DNA of 15,423 nucleotides from the NCBI GenBank assembly GCA_001786095.1, contig MFVN01000044.1, positions 5,338 through 20,760 on the forward strand, given 5' to 3'. A program made the translations under genes and the position numbers. The notes under the pieces are model-generated. The model did no database searches. It was not told the DNA's origin and was given only the letters and a program-made list of their open reading frames with translations. This document shows positions 7,601 to 12,485 of the stretch, in pieces. This DNA comes from Candidatus Nomurabacteria bacterium RIFCSPLOWO2_02_FULL_42_17 (GTDB lineage: Bacteria; Patescibacteriota; Minisyncoccia; Phycocordibacterales; MFVN01). Numbering within the stretch: position 1 is the stretch's first letter; each line of letters begins with the position of its first letter.

Positions 7601-8040
7601 CCTTTCTCAAAAAACTTCAAAAATATCCATTGTGTCCATTTATAATATTCCGGATCAGTAGTATTTACTTCTCGTGACCAGTCAAAAGAAAAACCCAGCA
7701 TCTTCATCTGCTTCCGAAAATTGTCCGTATTTTTTTTGGTGACAATTTTTGGATGTAAACCGGTCTTAACGGCGTAATTCTCCGTGGGCAGACCAAAAGC
7801 ATCCCAGCCCATCGGAAACAGAACATTAAAACCCTCCATGCGTTTTTTGCGAGCAATTATATCCATGCCGATATAAGGTCGCGGGTGTCCGACATGAAGC
7901 CCATCTCCAGATGGATACGGAAATTCAACTAGCGCGTAAAACTTTTTACCAGCATCCGCGGTTTTATAGATTTTCTTTTTCTCCCACTCTTTCTGCCATT
8001 TAGTTTCTATTTTTTTAGGATTGTAGTCTTGAGATTTCAT
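4684..8040 (-). CDS. leuS: Leucyl-tRNA synthetase with inserted DUF559 nuclease and Nudix domains
   Basis: Class I leucyl-tRNA synthetase, charging tRNA-Leu in the cytoplasm. About 1118 residues versus about 860 in E. coli. Visible in order: HIGH-type motif HVGH (about 49-52), a zinc-like knuckle CPSC..CERC, a DUF559 insertion (about 236-377), editing motif TTRADT (about 380), editing motif AHDERD (about 478), a Nudix insertion (about 503-644), RDWIFSRQRYWGEPIP, CENC and CPTCGG knuckles, KMSKS (about 872) and the C-terminal anticodon-binding region. Editing residues (the Thr pair and the Asp of HDERD) are retained. The start at 8040 is set by a 4-bp ATGA overlap with the upstream membrane-protein gene; the frame stays open upstream but that region is the other gene. 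Several palindromes are translated in frame. No frameshift or stop interrupts the frame, so the enlarged protein is probably made. Confidence 0.95.
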   Translation of the reverse strand: MKSQDYNPKKIETKWQKEWEKKKIYKTADAGKKFYALVEFPYPSGDGLHVGHPRPYIGMDIIARKKRMEGFNVLFPMGWDAFGLPTENYAVKTGLHPKIVTKKNTDNFRKQMKMLGFSFDWSREVNTTDPEYYKWTQWIFLKFFEKGLAYKAKSAINWCPSCKIGLANEEVISGNCERCGGLTEKREKEQWMLAITKYADRLDKDLDLVDYPERVKIQQRNWIGKSEGSEIEFKINPTPAPPKGEGEFGYHTTDSKTWKVLQGRVLEMRKNATEAEDILWQSLRKNLMGYHFRRQQIIGNFIVDFVCLEKSLVIEVDGDIHDYQKKEDGERTEFLKQRGFQVVRFRNEEILSNISGTLEKIEEHLKALPFGEGLGGVKVFTTRADTLFGVTYVVLAPEHELIKNLKLKITNYNEVEKYVEEVKNKSELSRTNTSEQKTGVELKGIKAINPANNEEIPVWVADYVLPQYGTGAVMAVPAHDERDFEFAKKFNLPILEVVVPDRVDFKNPPQRGKKNIPRRTVQVVLRRPSDGKIIILHWKHNSWKTLIIGGVENGEDLLQAATREVQEETGYKNIKFIKKLGDMYAEYFASHKNENRRAYATGFLFDIIDEEKNKISIEEKSKHEPVWLSVEQAMKIVIGVEPPIFLTRLEQNSWFYDGEGTLINSNSFVGLSSKEARKKITEFVGGKIVTKYKLRDWIFSRQRYWGEPIPLVYCENCAKQTCQPGRSTCLNAGWVPVPEKDLPVKLPDIKNYKPTNTGESPLTAIEKWVNTTCPTCGGKAKRETDTMPNWAGSSWYYLRYCDPENNKEFASQKKLDYWMPVDWYNGGTEHTTLHLLYSRFWHKFLYDLKLVPSSEPYKKRTSHGLILGENGEKMSKSRGNVINPDGIVKTYGADTLRLYEMFIGPFDQDAPWSTESIIGVRRFLERMWRVALLAKDFFGPRVALRAQPDTQKSSANSAILEKLLHKTIKKVGEDIEKMSFNTAISAMMILMNEMEKSNKVTIKDYKIFLKLLSPFAPHIAEELWQRSQTSKKSPKSDFKSIHLESWPEYDEAKIKDKEVKIAVQINGKTRTELAVPADITKEQVCVKALELPAVQKWLAGRNPQKTIYIPGRILNIVV
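4927..4964. repeat. Palindromic repeat translated in the leuS C-terminal region
   Basis: GAAGTCAGACTTC (4927-4939) and its exact reverse complement (4952-4964) are separated by 12 nt, and each arm is itself nearly palindromic. It encodes roughly SQTSKKSPKSDFKS, a low-complexity stretch with no counterpart expected in ordinary LeuRS, so it looks like an in-frame repeat insertion. Confidence 0.75.
5176..5214. repeat. Dispersed repeat (leuS copy) plus small hairpin
   Basis: Bases 5176-5204 match 13278-13306 in the lamin-tail protein gene at 26 of 29 positions and are read in the same frame (AQPDTQKSS versus TQPDAQKFS). The tail 5204-5214 (GCCC-GAA-GGGC) forms a short hairpin; the other copy is also followed, after a short gap, by a GAA-loop hairpin. 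Confidence 0.65.
5852..5882. repeat. 31-bp near-perfect palindrome translated in leuS
   Basis: Fifteen-base arms (AAACATGTCGACCTG and its near complement) surround a single central C, with one mismatch that would be a G-U pair in plus-strand RNA. It encodes TCQPGRSTCLN in the loop after the CENC zinc knuckle, adding two extra cysteines. It resembles a REP-type insertion. Confidence 0.75.
6110..6129. repeat. Hairpin at the C-terminal edge of the Nudix insertion
   Basis: ATAGGAG and CTCCTAT pair perfectly around a 6-nt loop. Encodes GVEPPIF at the point where the Nudix fold ends and LeuRS sequence resumes. Confidence 0.6.
6516..6534. repeat. Hairpin at the N-terminal edge of the Nudix insertion
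   Basis: GTGGATTT and AAATCCAC pair perfectly around a 3-nt TTG loop. Encodes RVDFKNPP just before the Nudix domain begins. Confidence 0.65.
6911..7334 (-). mobile_element. DUF559 (Vsr-like nuclease) cassette with terminal inverted repeats inside leuS
   Basis: A 424-bp unit read in frame as LeuRS residues about 236-377. The ends, 6911-6941 and 7304-7334, are inverted repeats matching at 26 of 31 positions. They are extremely G/C-skewed, with four G-runs on opposite strands, so each could form a G-quadruplex. Between them lies a full-length DUF559 domain (Pfam, PD-(D/E)XK-like, related to Vsr): TEAEDILWQSLR, YHFRRQQIIGNFIVDFVC and LVIEVDGDIH, with the putative catalytic Asp, Glu and His retained, then a C-terminal RTEFLKQRGFQVVRFRNEEI. 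It interrupts the loop between two strands just before TTRADT. No intein splice residues and no clear target-site duplication are visible. I read it as a domain-encoding mobile unit that landed in frame. Confidence 0.75.
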
Positions 8041-8600
8041 TCCCGGATTTTTTTGATACCCAACCATATTAATATACATAACGCCACGGCTAATACAGCC
8101 ACCCGCAACCAATCATCCATATCCGACCAATAACGCATTGAGGCAATAATTAATGATAAAATTCCACCCAAAGAAAGTCCTATGGAAACTACTTGATATT
8201 TTATAAAAAATCCGATCAATAAAGAAATTATGCCGGCCACTACTAAAATTACAAAAATATCTCGGTTATAAACCTTGGTCGCGCTTTCAAGACTTTGCCG
8301 GCAAGTATAATCCAAATCGCAATAACCCTCTGGGGCTTTTAGATCTCCTGCCGGCGCAGGACGGACCACTGACTGACTCTTGTAAAAATTTTCCTTATCG
8401 TAAGAAGTTGTAGCCGTCCAACCACCACCTGTCGCCAAACATTGTTCTTGTGTTTCGGGTGGGATAGTCACCTGTTCACGTTTACAAAAAGTGTCTTGCA
8501 GAGGTTCGTCGTATACCAGCGCCGCCGTATAATTAAAAAACAGATTAAGAACAATAATAATCGCCGCAACCAACACCCATTTAAGTATCTTTGGAGTCAT
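8037..8600 (-). CDS. Conserved-type membrane protein of unknown function
   Basis: About 187 residues from ATG at 8600 (MTPKILKWVL). One transmembrane helix lies at about 7-26, then an external domain of about 80 residues with four cysteines (in FCKRE, EQCLA, GYCDL and YTCRQ) that could form disulfides, then three more hydrophobic segments from about 112 to 183, and a short basic end (KKIRE). I do not recognise a named family. Its start overlaps the tsaC stop by 4 bp (ATGA), and its stop overlaps the leuS start in the same way, so it is translationally coupled between two translation genes. A longer reading upstream would run through the tsaC end and is unlikely. The linker encoding RPAPAGD includes a short palindrome. 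Confidence 0.8.
   Translation of the reverse strand: MTPKILKWVLVAAIIIVLNLFFNYTAALVYDEPLQDTFCKREQVTIPPETQEQCLATGGGWTATTSYDKENFYKSQSVVRPAPAGDLKAPEGYCDLDYTCRQSLESATKVYNRDIFVILVVAGIISLLIGFFIKYQVVSIGLSLGGILSLIIASMRYWSDMDDWLRVAVLAVALCILIWLGIKKIRE
8346..8361. repeat. Short palindrome translated as RPAPAGD
   Basis: TCCTGC and GCAGGA pair perfectly around a 4-nt CGGC loop within the external domain of the membrane protein. It looks like another short in-frame repeat insertion. Confidence 0.45.
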
Positions 8601-9148
8601 GAACGTATTGTAACATACCCACGGCTTGTAAGAAAAACTAAAGTGGAAGGTTTGATTTTTCGGCACCCTACGTTCACATAGAAATCTGCCTTGTCGCCAA
8701 AATAACGCCGAGCTTGCGTAATTGTATATGCCGGCTTTTTGCTTTCAGGATTAGCGCTCGGCGCAATCAGCGGGCCGGTTTTTTTTAAAATAGATATTAT
8801 GGATTTTTTATTAGGTAGGCGGAACGCAAGTGATTTCTTGCCTCGGTGCAGATACACAAATTTTTTGGAAAGACATGGCAGAATAACGCTTATCTTTCCC
8901 GGCCATATTTTTTTTAACATTCCAACATTCTTGAGAATGTGAGAATGTTTGACTTTAAAAAGTTTCAAATCTTTTAGAGAGGAAATCAAAATAATGAATG
9001 GTTTGTTTTTATTTCTGCCTTTCAATTTATAAATTCTTTCAACTGCTTTTTTATCTAACGCCCGTCCCACCAATCCATAAAGCGTATCGGTCGGCAAAAC
9101 CCCAACCCCACCAGATTTTTTTAAAATTTTAATAAAATCTTTTTTCAT
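8597..9148 (-). CDS. tsaC: Sua5/YciO/YrdC family threonylcarbamoyl-AMP synthase
   Basis: A 183-residue YrdC-fold protein. The family makes threonylcarbamoyl-AMP from Thr, bicarbonate and ATP for the t6A37 modification of ANN-decoding tRNAs. Diagnostic segments: GVLPTDTLYGLVGRALD near the N-terminus, AVERIYKLKGR, KKIWPGKISVILP, LAFRLPNK and GPLIAPSANPESKKPA, ending KPSTLVFL. The length fits the short TsaC type rather than the longer Sua5. The C-terminus is a little short after the PSTLV motif. The stop overlaps the next gene by 4 bp. The segment HSHILKNVGMLKK coincides with a palindrome (8925-8940) and may be a small insertion. The gene begins just downstream of the REP element that trails the RAYT gene. 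Confidence 0.9.
   Translation of the reverse strand: MKKDFIKILKKSGGVGVLPTDTLYGLVGRALDKKAVERIYKLKGRNKNKPFIILISSLKDLKLFKVKHSHILKNVGMLKKIWPGKISVILPCLSKKFVYLHRGKKSLAFRLPNKKSIISILKKTGPLIAPSANPESKKPAYTITQARRYFGDKADFYVNVGCRKIKPSTLVFLTSRGYVTIRS
8607..8612 (-). promoter_or_regulatory. Extended -10 6 nt before the membrane-protein start
   Basis: TGTTACAAT on the minus strand is an extended -10 within the end of tsaC; exactly 6 nt separate it from the ATG at 8600, so a leaderless transcript could start there in addition to read-through from tsaC. Confidence 0.4.
8925..8940. repeat. Palindrome inside tsaC
   Basis: ACATTCT and AGAATGT pair perfectly around 2 nt; weaker outer copies of the same heptamers (aacattc before, gagaatgtt after) extend the structure. 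Encodes part of HSHILKNVG. Confidence 0.45.
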
Positions 9149-9155
9149 TTTTAAA

Positions 9156-9161
9156 ATTTTA
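9156..9161 (-). promoter_or_regulatory. Possible -10 of tsaC
   Basis: TAAAAT lies 7 nt before the ATG at 9148, immediately downstream of the REP palindrome. It fits the leaderless spacing seen at other genes here, but the region is AT-rich, so support is weak. Confidence 0.3.
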
Positions 9162-9200
9162 ATCTTCAGCGGTTTAACCGCTGAAGATTACTGAAGATTA
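9161..9200. repeat. REP-like palindrome downstream of the RAYT gene, with a 10-bp tandem duplication
   Basis: Perfect 14-base arms (9161-9174 and 9176-9189; core CAGCGGTT/AACCGCTG) surround one base. CTGAAGATTA is then repeated in tandem at 9181-9190 and 9191-9200, and the second copy carries the RAYT stop codon. The hairpin may also act as a transcription barrier or terminator. Confidence 0.85.
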
Positions 9201-9857
9201 AAAAAAGTACTTACCAATAAGCATTTCTAAACCATTCTTATTGTCTTTTACTTTTAAAATTTCTTCCAAAGAAGACCTCGTAAAATCTTCATATTCTTTA
9301 ATTGATTTAAATTGCTCTAATATTATTTTTTTATCACAAATATTTTTATCAGTTTTTCCTATATACTCACCCCAACTTGATTTTACGTTCTCAGCGGTTT
9401 CACCGCTGATTTTATGAACCTTATAGTTTAAATTTATATACACGCTTGTATGCAGGAGTTGTTCATTGGATTTAATATGTACTGATTTAAATGTTCCTTG
9501 AAAAAGGGAACCGGATCTTTTGTTTTTATTATTAAAATACCATGTATATCCACCTCCTATCCTTTTCATAAATTCACTTATACCGCCATCATTTATTTCT
9601 TTAAGCAAAAGATGAAAATGGTTTGTATTTAAATCATAACAAATAATTTTAACTAAGGCTTCATTAGGTTTTATATTTTTACCATTATTAGAAATAATCT
9701 CACGCAAACTTCTGATAGGTTCTTTTGAATTAAAAAATTCTAGACTTTGAATAAATCTCTCTACGTCCTCATTGTCTTTAATTATTAATCTCTTATCTAC
9801 GCCACGATTATAGACATGATAATATTCTCCAATTGCTATTTTTTCTCTATTTGCCAC
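9198..9857 (-). CDS. REP-associated tyrosine transposase (RAYT, Y1_Tnp family)
   Basis: 219 residues of the IS200/IS605-like Y1 transposase superfamily, RAYT branch, single-strand DNA nucleases thought to move REP palindromes. Visible signatures: YYHVYNRG (12-19), the HUH metal motif NHFHLLL (HFH at 80-82), YTWYFN with the likely nucleophile Tyr104, then SGSLFQGTFKS. The start is GTG at 9857, set by the open frame and by a TATAAT 7 nt upstream; the ATG overlapping this GTG is out of frame. The gene is bracketed by REP palindromes with the same CAGCGGTT core, and a third copy lies inside its own reading frame (ISGETAE). All catalytic motifs are intact, so it could be active. It is AT-rich and lies between two housekeeping genes, consistent with a mobile origin. 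Confidence 0.92.
   Translation of the reverse strand: MANREKIAIGEYYHVYNRGVDKRLIIKDNEDVERFIQSLEFFNSKEPIRSLREIISNNGKNIKPNEALVKIICYDLNTNHFHLLLKEINDGGISEFMKRIGGGYTWYFNNKNKRSGSLFQGTFKSVHIKSNEQLLHTSVYINLNYKVHKISGETAENVKSSWGEYIGKTDKNICDKKIILEQFKSIKEYEDFTRSSLEEILKVKDNKNGLEMLIGKYFF
9391..9409. repeat. REP-like palindrome inside the RAYT coding region
   Basis: TCAGCGGT and ACCGCTGA pair around 3 nt and share the core of the two flanking copies. Translated as ISGETAE in the C-terminal part, beyond the catalytic motifs. Confidence 0.8.
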
Positions 9858-9864
9858 ATATAGT

Positions 9865-9870
9865 ATTATA
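9865..9870 (-). promoter_or_regulatory. -10 element of the RAYT gene
   Basis: A consensus TATAAT lies 7 nt before the GTG start at 9857, adjacent to the upstream REP. No clear -35. Spacing implies a leaderless mRNA. Confidence 0.5.
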
Positions 9871-9876
9871 TACCTT

Positions 9877-9893
9877 CAGCGGTTAAACCGCTG
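9877..9893. repeat. REP-like palindrome upstream of the RAYT gene
   Basis: CAGCGGTT and AACCGCTG pair perfectly around one base. Same core as the copies at 9391-9409 and 9161-9189. It lies between the end of ychF and the RAYT promoter. Confidence 0.85.
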
Positions 9894-9911
9894 TGCCTTG
9901 TGGATAAACAT

Positions 9912-10898
9912 TTATATTTTAAATTCAATCACATCTCCGTCTTGGACGATATAATCCCTGCCTTCGGTACGCACGAGGCCCTTAGCGCGAGCATTGGCAT
10001 AGGAGCCAGCGTCCAGCAGGTCTTGCCAATTTATCACTTCAGCACGGATAAATTTGTCGCGGAAGTCAGTGTGAATAGCCATCCCGGCAATCGGCGCGGT
10101 ACTTCCTTTTTTAATAGTCCAGGCTCGCGTTTCGTCTTCTCCGGTTGTCAAAAAAGTTTCCAGCCCTAAAAGTTCGTAGTTTTTCTTGATTAAATCATCA
10201 AAACCGCTTTCAAAGACGGGATCAATTTTTACCGACAATCCCGGCAATTCAACATCAACATTTTCATTAGCTTCGGAAGTATTCAGAACATAGAGTATTG
10301 GTTTCAAGGTGAGTAAATTTAGAGATTTGATTTTAAATTTTTCCTCTTCGTTTAAGCCGGCCTCCGTCGCCATTTTTCCTTCCTCAAAAACTTTTTCTAA
10401 CTTTTTTAAAATTGCTTTTTCCTTAATTATCTCTTTATCTCCTTTTTTTATATCCTTTTGAATACTGGTAATTCTTTTGGAAACGATTTCCATATCCGCC
10501 AGAATAAGCTCAAGGTTAATCACTCCGATGTCTCGCGACGGATCAATTTGGTTCGCCACGTGAATTACGGAATTGTCTCGGAAAGCGCGAACCACGTGGG
10601 CAATGGCATCCGCTTCGCGGATATTTGATAAAAATTTATTTCCCAAACCCTCGCCTTTTGAAGCACCGGTTACCAGACCGGCAATGTCCACAAATTCAAT
10701 CACCGCCGGAATTGTTTTTCGCGATTTAGAAAATTCTGAAAGTTTTTGGATTCTTTCATCCGGCACCGGCACAATCCCCACCGACGGATCAATGGTGCAA
10801 AAAGGATAATTCTCGGCCGGGACCGATTTTTTAGTTAAAACATTAAACAGGGTTGATTTGCCGACATTCGGCAACCCAACAATTCCGATTTTGAGCAT
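9912..10898 (-). CDS. ychF: YchF/Obg-family redox-regulated ATPase
   Basis: 328 residues (E. coli YchF is 363), a TRAFAC-class P-loop protein of the Obg family that prefers ATP and associates with ribosomes. Walker A is GLPNVGKST (8-16), the DXXG motif is DIAGL (71-75), and the G4-like motif is NTSE rather than NKXD, as in YchF. A coiled-coil-like helical stretch rich in Lys/Glu follows, and a TGS domain ends the protein (from about FLTTGEDETRAWTIKKG to DGDVIEFKI). The shortening is in the segment between G4 and TGS. The ATG at 10898 is the first codon of the family and lies 6 nt after a -10 element, with no Shine-Dalgarno motif. Expressed from its own promoter after a terminator. Confidence 0.95.
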   Translation of the reverse strand: MLKIGIVGLPNVGKSTLFNVLTKKSVPAENYPFCTIDPSVGIVPVPDERIQKLSEFSKSRKTIPAVIEFVDIAGLVTGASKGEGLGNKFLSNIREADAIAHVVRAFRDNSVIHVANQIDPSRDIGVINLELILADMEIVSKRITSIQKDIKKGDKEIIKEKAILKKLEKVFEEGKMATEAGLNEEEKFKIKSLNLLTLKPILYVLNTSEANENVDVELPGLSVKIDPVFESGFDDLIKKNYELLGLETFLTTGEDETRAWTIKKGSTAPIAGMAIHTDFRDKFIRAEVINWQDLLDAGSYANARAKGLVRTEGRDYIVQDGDVIEFKI

Positions 10899-10904
10899 TT
10901 GGAT

Positions 10905-10932
10905 AATATATCAGAAATATAGTTATTTTCAA
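10905..10932 (-). promoter_or_regulatory. ychF promoter
   Basis: TTGAAA (10932-10927), a 16-bp spacer, then TATATT (10910-10905) preceded by TG one base away (extended -10). Exactly 6 nt separate the -10 from the ATG, so the expected transcription start is the A of the start codon. Confidence 0.65.
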
Positions 10933-10933
10933 A

Positions 10934-10963
10934 TAAAAAGGAGTAGATACCAAACCTGCTCCT
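10934..10963 (-). terminator. Intrinsic terminator of the 50-aa gene
   Basis: On the minus strand an 8-bp stem (AGGAGCAG pairing with CTACTCCT, one G-U-type position) closes a 9-nt loop and is followed by TTTTTATTT. The T-tract runs directly into the -35 element of ychF. Confidence 0.65.
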
Positions 10964-11003
10964 AATTCTTTAAAATCGTCTTGGGCTTTATTCAACCAGA
11001 AAA

Positions 11004-11156
11004 CTATAAAGAAGTTTTGTCCTCAATGAATTCATTAAGCGCACCGCCACTATACCAATTGCGAATTTTTTCGTGGGCAATTTCATCTTTTGAAAAAGTT
11101 AACTTTTCAAATTCGCAATCAATACCATACTGTTTTTGGGTGAATGTGTTTTCCAT
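11004..11156 (-). CDS. Small protein of 50 residues, unknown function
   Basis: A 50-codon ORF starting MENTFTQKQYG and ending FIEDKTSL. It is acidic-to-neutral with a central KDEIAHEKIRNWYSGGALNEF, and has no membrane segment or known motif that I recognise. Support comes from context: a sigma70-like promoter lies about 50 nt upstream and an intrinsic terminator about 40 nt downstream on the same strand, so the unit is transcribed alone. A TATAAT at 11165-11160 is only 3 nt before the ATG, too close to be the start signal. No Shine-Dalgarno motif. It could instead be a structural or regulatory RNA with an incidental ORF. Confidence 0.55.
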   Translation of the reverse strand: MENTFTQKQYGIDCEFEKLTFSKDEIAHEKIRNWYSGGALNEFIEDKTSL

Positions 11157-11207
11157 AAAATTATAGATTTTCGTTATTTAATGTTTTTAAATTACTATTA
11201 CACATGA

Positions 11208-11236
11208 ACTCTATCATAAACCTATTTACAAGTCAA
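11208..11236 (-). promoter_or_regulatory. Promoter of the 50-aa gene
   Basis: TTGACT (11236-11231), a 17-bp spacer with TG near its end, then TAGAGT (11213-11208). The spacer and flanks closely resemble the zinc-finger gene promoter (shared TTTATGATA). Predicted leader about 45 nt. Confidence 0.55.
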
Positions 11237-11238
11237 AT

Positions 11239-11284
11239 AAAAAAAGCCCGGAGGTCATAATCATAAGATATGACACGGGCTTTT
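11239..11284 (-). terminator. Strong intrinsic terminator of the zinc-finger gene
   Basis: Nine-base outer arms (AAAAGCCCG with CGGGCTTTT) and an inner six-base stem (GTCATA with TATGAC) form a tall hairpin; on the minus strand it is followed by a run of seven T. The tract passes straight into the TTGACT -35 of the next gene. Confidence 0.85.
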
Positions 11285-11285
11285 C

Positions 11286-11325
11286 AAGTTCTTAAGTTCT
11301 TAAGTTATTAAGTTATTAAGTTATT
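11286..11325. repeat. Five tandem 8-bp repeats
   Basis: AAGTTCTT twice then AAGTTATT three times in direct tandem, between the zinc-finger gene stop and its terminator, so it would lie in the 3' untranslated region. Confidence 0.85.
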
Positions 11326-11342
11326 AATTAAAGAAAATTAAT

Positions 11343-11555
11343 TCACAAAAAAAAGATATCTTCCTCTCTTAATTTCTTTAACTTCCTCGATGTATTGAGA
11401 AACTTTTTCCCGCCCGGTTTTTTTGTTTTTCTGCAATTACCTTTCCAAATATGATTGAGGAATGTTTCTGCGCCCCTGAAGGTATTTCCACAATTATCGC
11501 ATTTTACTTCATTTCCATTTTGACTACTATTAGTTTCTACATTTTCCGGATCCAT
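11343..11555 (-). CDS. Small C2HC zinc-finger protein
   Basis: A 70-residue protein from ATG at 11555 (MDPENVETNSSQNG); an in-frame TTG at 11579 would add eight residues. It carries one zinc-finger-like motif, CX2CX12HX5C (Cys19, Cys22, His35, Cys41) with the aromatic and leucine spacing of a C2H2 finger (CGNTF, FLNHI). A strongly basic tail follows (KTKKPGGKKF, SRKLKKL), so nucleic-acid binding is a reasonable inference. The function is not known to me. It has its own promoter with a leader of about 65 nt and a strong terminator, and no Shine-Dalgarno motif. Confidence 0.75.
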   Translation of the reverse strand: MDPENVETNSSQNGNEVKCDNCGNTFRGAETFLNHIWKGNCRKTKKPGGKKFLNTSRKLKKLREEDIFFL

Positions 11556-11627
11556 AATATATGTTTTTTTGGTTAACAAAATATTTATTTAATTTGACAG
11601 GCATAAAGCCCGAACAAACCCAAAATG

Positions 11628-11657
11628 AGTATATCATAAACCCTCTTTATGTGTCAA
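11628..11657 (-). promoter_or_regulatory. Promoter of the zinc-finger gene
   Basis: Consensus TTGACA (11657-11652), an 18-bp spacer and TATACT (11633-11628) with an extended TG. This is the best -35/-10 pair in the window. It begins about 10 nt after the transporter gene stop. Confidence 0.75.
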
Positions 11658-11666
11658 GAAAAATCA

Positions 11667-12458
11667 CTAAAAGACTAACGGCATAATTACTTTCAGCGCG
11701 AGCATAATGAGGGCCAGAAAAACAAAAAACGCACCGATAATGCGGGAAAGAAGCTCGTCCGGCACGCGATCGGCGACCCAAGAACTAGCCGCGCCCCCCA
11801 CGGCCGCGGCTATGCCGATAATTAAACCAATTTCCCAATTTAAACTTTCATAACGAATATAACCCGCTACGCCCGAGAGCGCGGTTAAAAGCATTAAAAA
11901 AGTGGAAGTGCCCACGGCGGTTTTTACAGGCAAACGCAAAAGCGAAAAAAGAGCTATAAAAATCGCCAATCCCCCGCCCGCCCCAAAAACACCGGTAGCC
12001 AATCCGATTAAAACCCCGACTAAAACCATAGCCAGAGGCCGGCGCAAGCGCTCAGCCAAATGTTCGGGTAGAGTAATAATAGTATAAGGACGACGGCTTA
12101 CACCGCTACGCCACATATTCACGCCGAAAAAAATCATACAAACCATAAGCACTACGGTGATAAAAATTTTGGGAACGCCAGCCACGACAAATGAACCGGC
12201 TTGCGCGCCCAACAGTGCCCCGACCAAAATCCAAGCCGAAGATTTTATGTCCACGTAACCGCGGCGAGCGTAAGCATAAGAAACGGAAATTGAAACAATA
12301 ACATCCACTAATAAACTGGTACCCAAAACTGTTTTTAGCGGAAGATCCACGAAAGAAGTCAAAATCGGCACGATAATCAGCACGCCCGACGCGCCCGTAA
12401 CGCCGGTTACGACGCCGGTTATCAGGCCAAGTATTATAAATCCAAAAGTTGAGATCAT
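11667..12458 (-). CDS. TauE/SafE-family membrane transporter (sulfite exporter-like)
   Basis: About 263 residues with eight or so hydrophobic segments. The two halves each begin with the family's glycine-rich repeat: GVVTGVTGASGVLIIVPIL and GLATGVFGAGGGLAIF, typical of PF01925. Each half also has the LPLKTVLGTS / LPVKTAVGTS motif, a clear internal duplication. Family members export sulfite, sulfoacetate or other small anions; the substrate here cannot be told. Start ATG at 12458 (MISTFGF) is preferred; the frame extends upstream to a TTG at 12497 but that would pass through the shared promoter. Divergent from the uracil-DNA glycosylase gene with 27 nt between starts. Confidence 0.9.
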   Translation of the reverse strand: MISTFGFIILGLITGVVTGVTGASGVLIIVPILTSFVDLPLKTVLGTSLLVDVIVSISVSYAYARRGYVDIKSSAWILVGALLGAQAGSFVVAGVPKIFITVVLMVCMIFFGVNMWRSGVSRRPYTIITLPEHLAERLRRPLAMVLVGVLIGLATGVFGAGGGLAIFIALFSLLRLPVKTAVGTSTFLMLLTALSGVAGYIRYESLNWEIGLIIGIAAAVGGAASSWVADRVPDELLSRIIGAFFVFLALIMLALKVIMPLVF

Positions 12459-12473
12459 AATTAAATTTTGTTG

Positions 12474-12483
12474 TACAATTGTA
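12474..12483. promoter_or_regulatory. Palindromic, potentially bidirectional -10 element
   Basis: TACAATTGTA is a perfect palindrome containing TACAAT on both strands. On the plus strand it lies 6 nt before the glycosylase ATG (leaderless spacing; TTGAGA at 12449-12454 is a possible -35 with a long 19-bp spacer). On the minus strand it would start the transporter mRNA with a leader of about 13 nt. Confidence 0.55.
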
Positions 12484-12485
12484 GC

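Noticed and set aside
4684..8112. Longer leuS start upstream of 8040
   Set aside because: The extra residues lie inside the membrane-protein gene, and the LeuRS family begins at about MKSQDYNPKKIE; the ATGA overlap fixes the start.
9161..9893. Complete IS200/IS605 insertion sequence
   Set aside because: The protein has RAYT features and the surrounding sequences are REP-type palindromes rather than IS200/IS605 ends with a target tetranucleotide; no TnpB or guide RNA is present.
10981..11166. Plus-strand 61-codon ORF
   Set aside because: It is antisense to the 50-aa minus-strand ORF that has a matching promoter and terminator; no promoter or family support on the plus strand.
11553..11630. 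Riboswitch in the leader of the zinc-finger gene
   Set aside because: The leader is only about 65 nt, with no recognisable aptamer or terminator/antiterminator pair.
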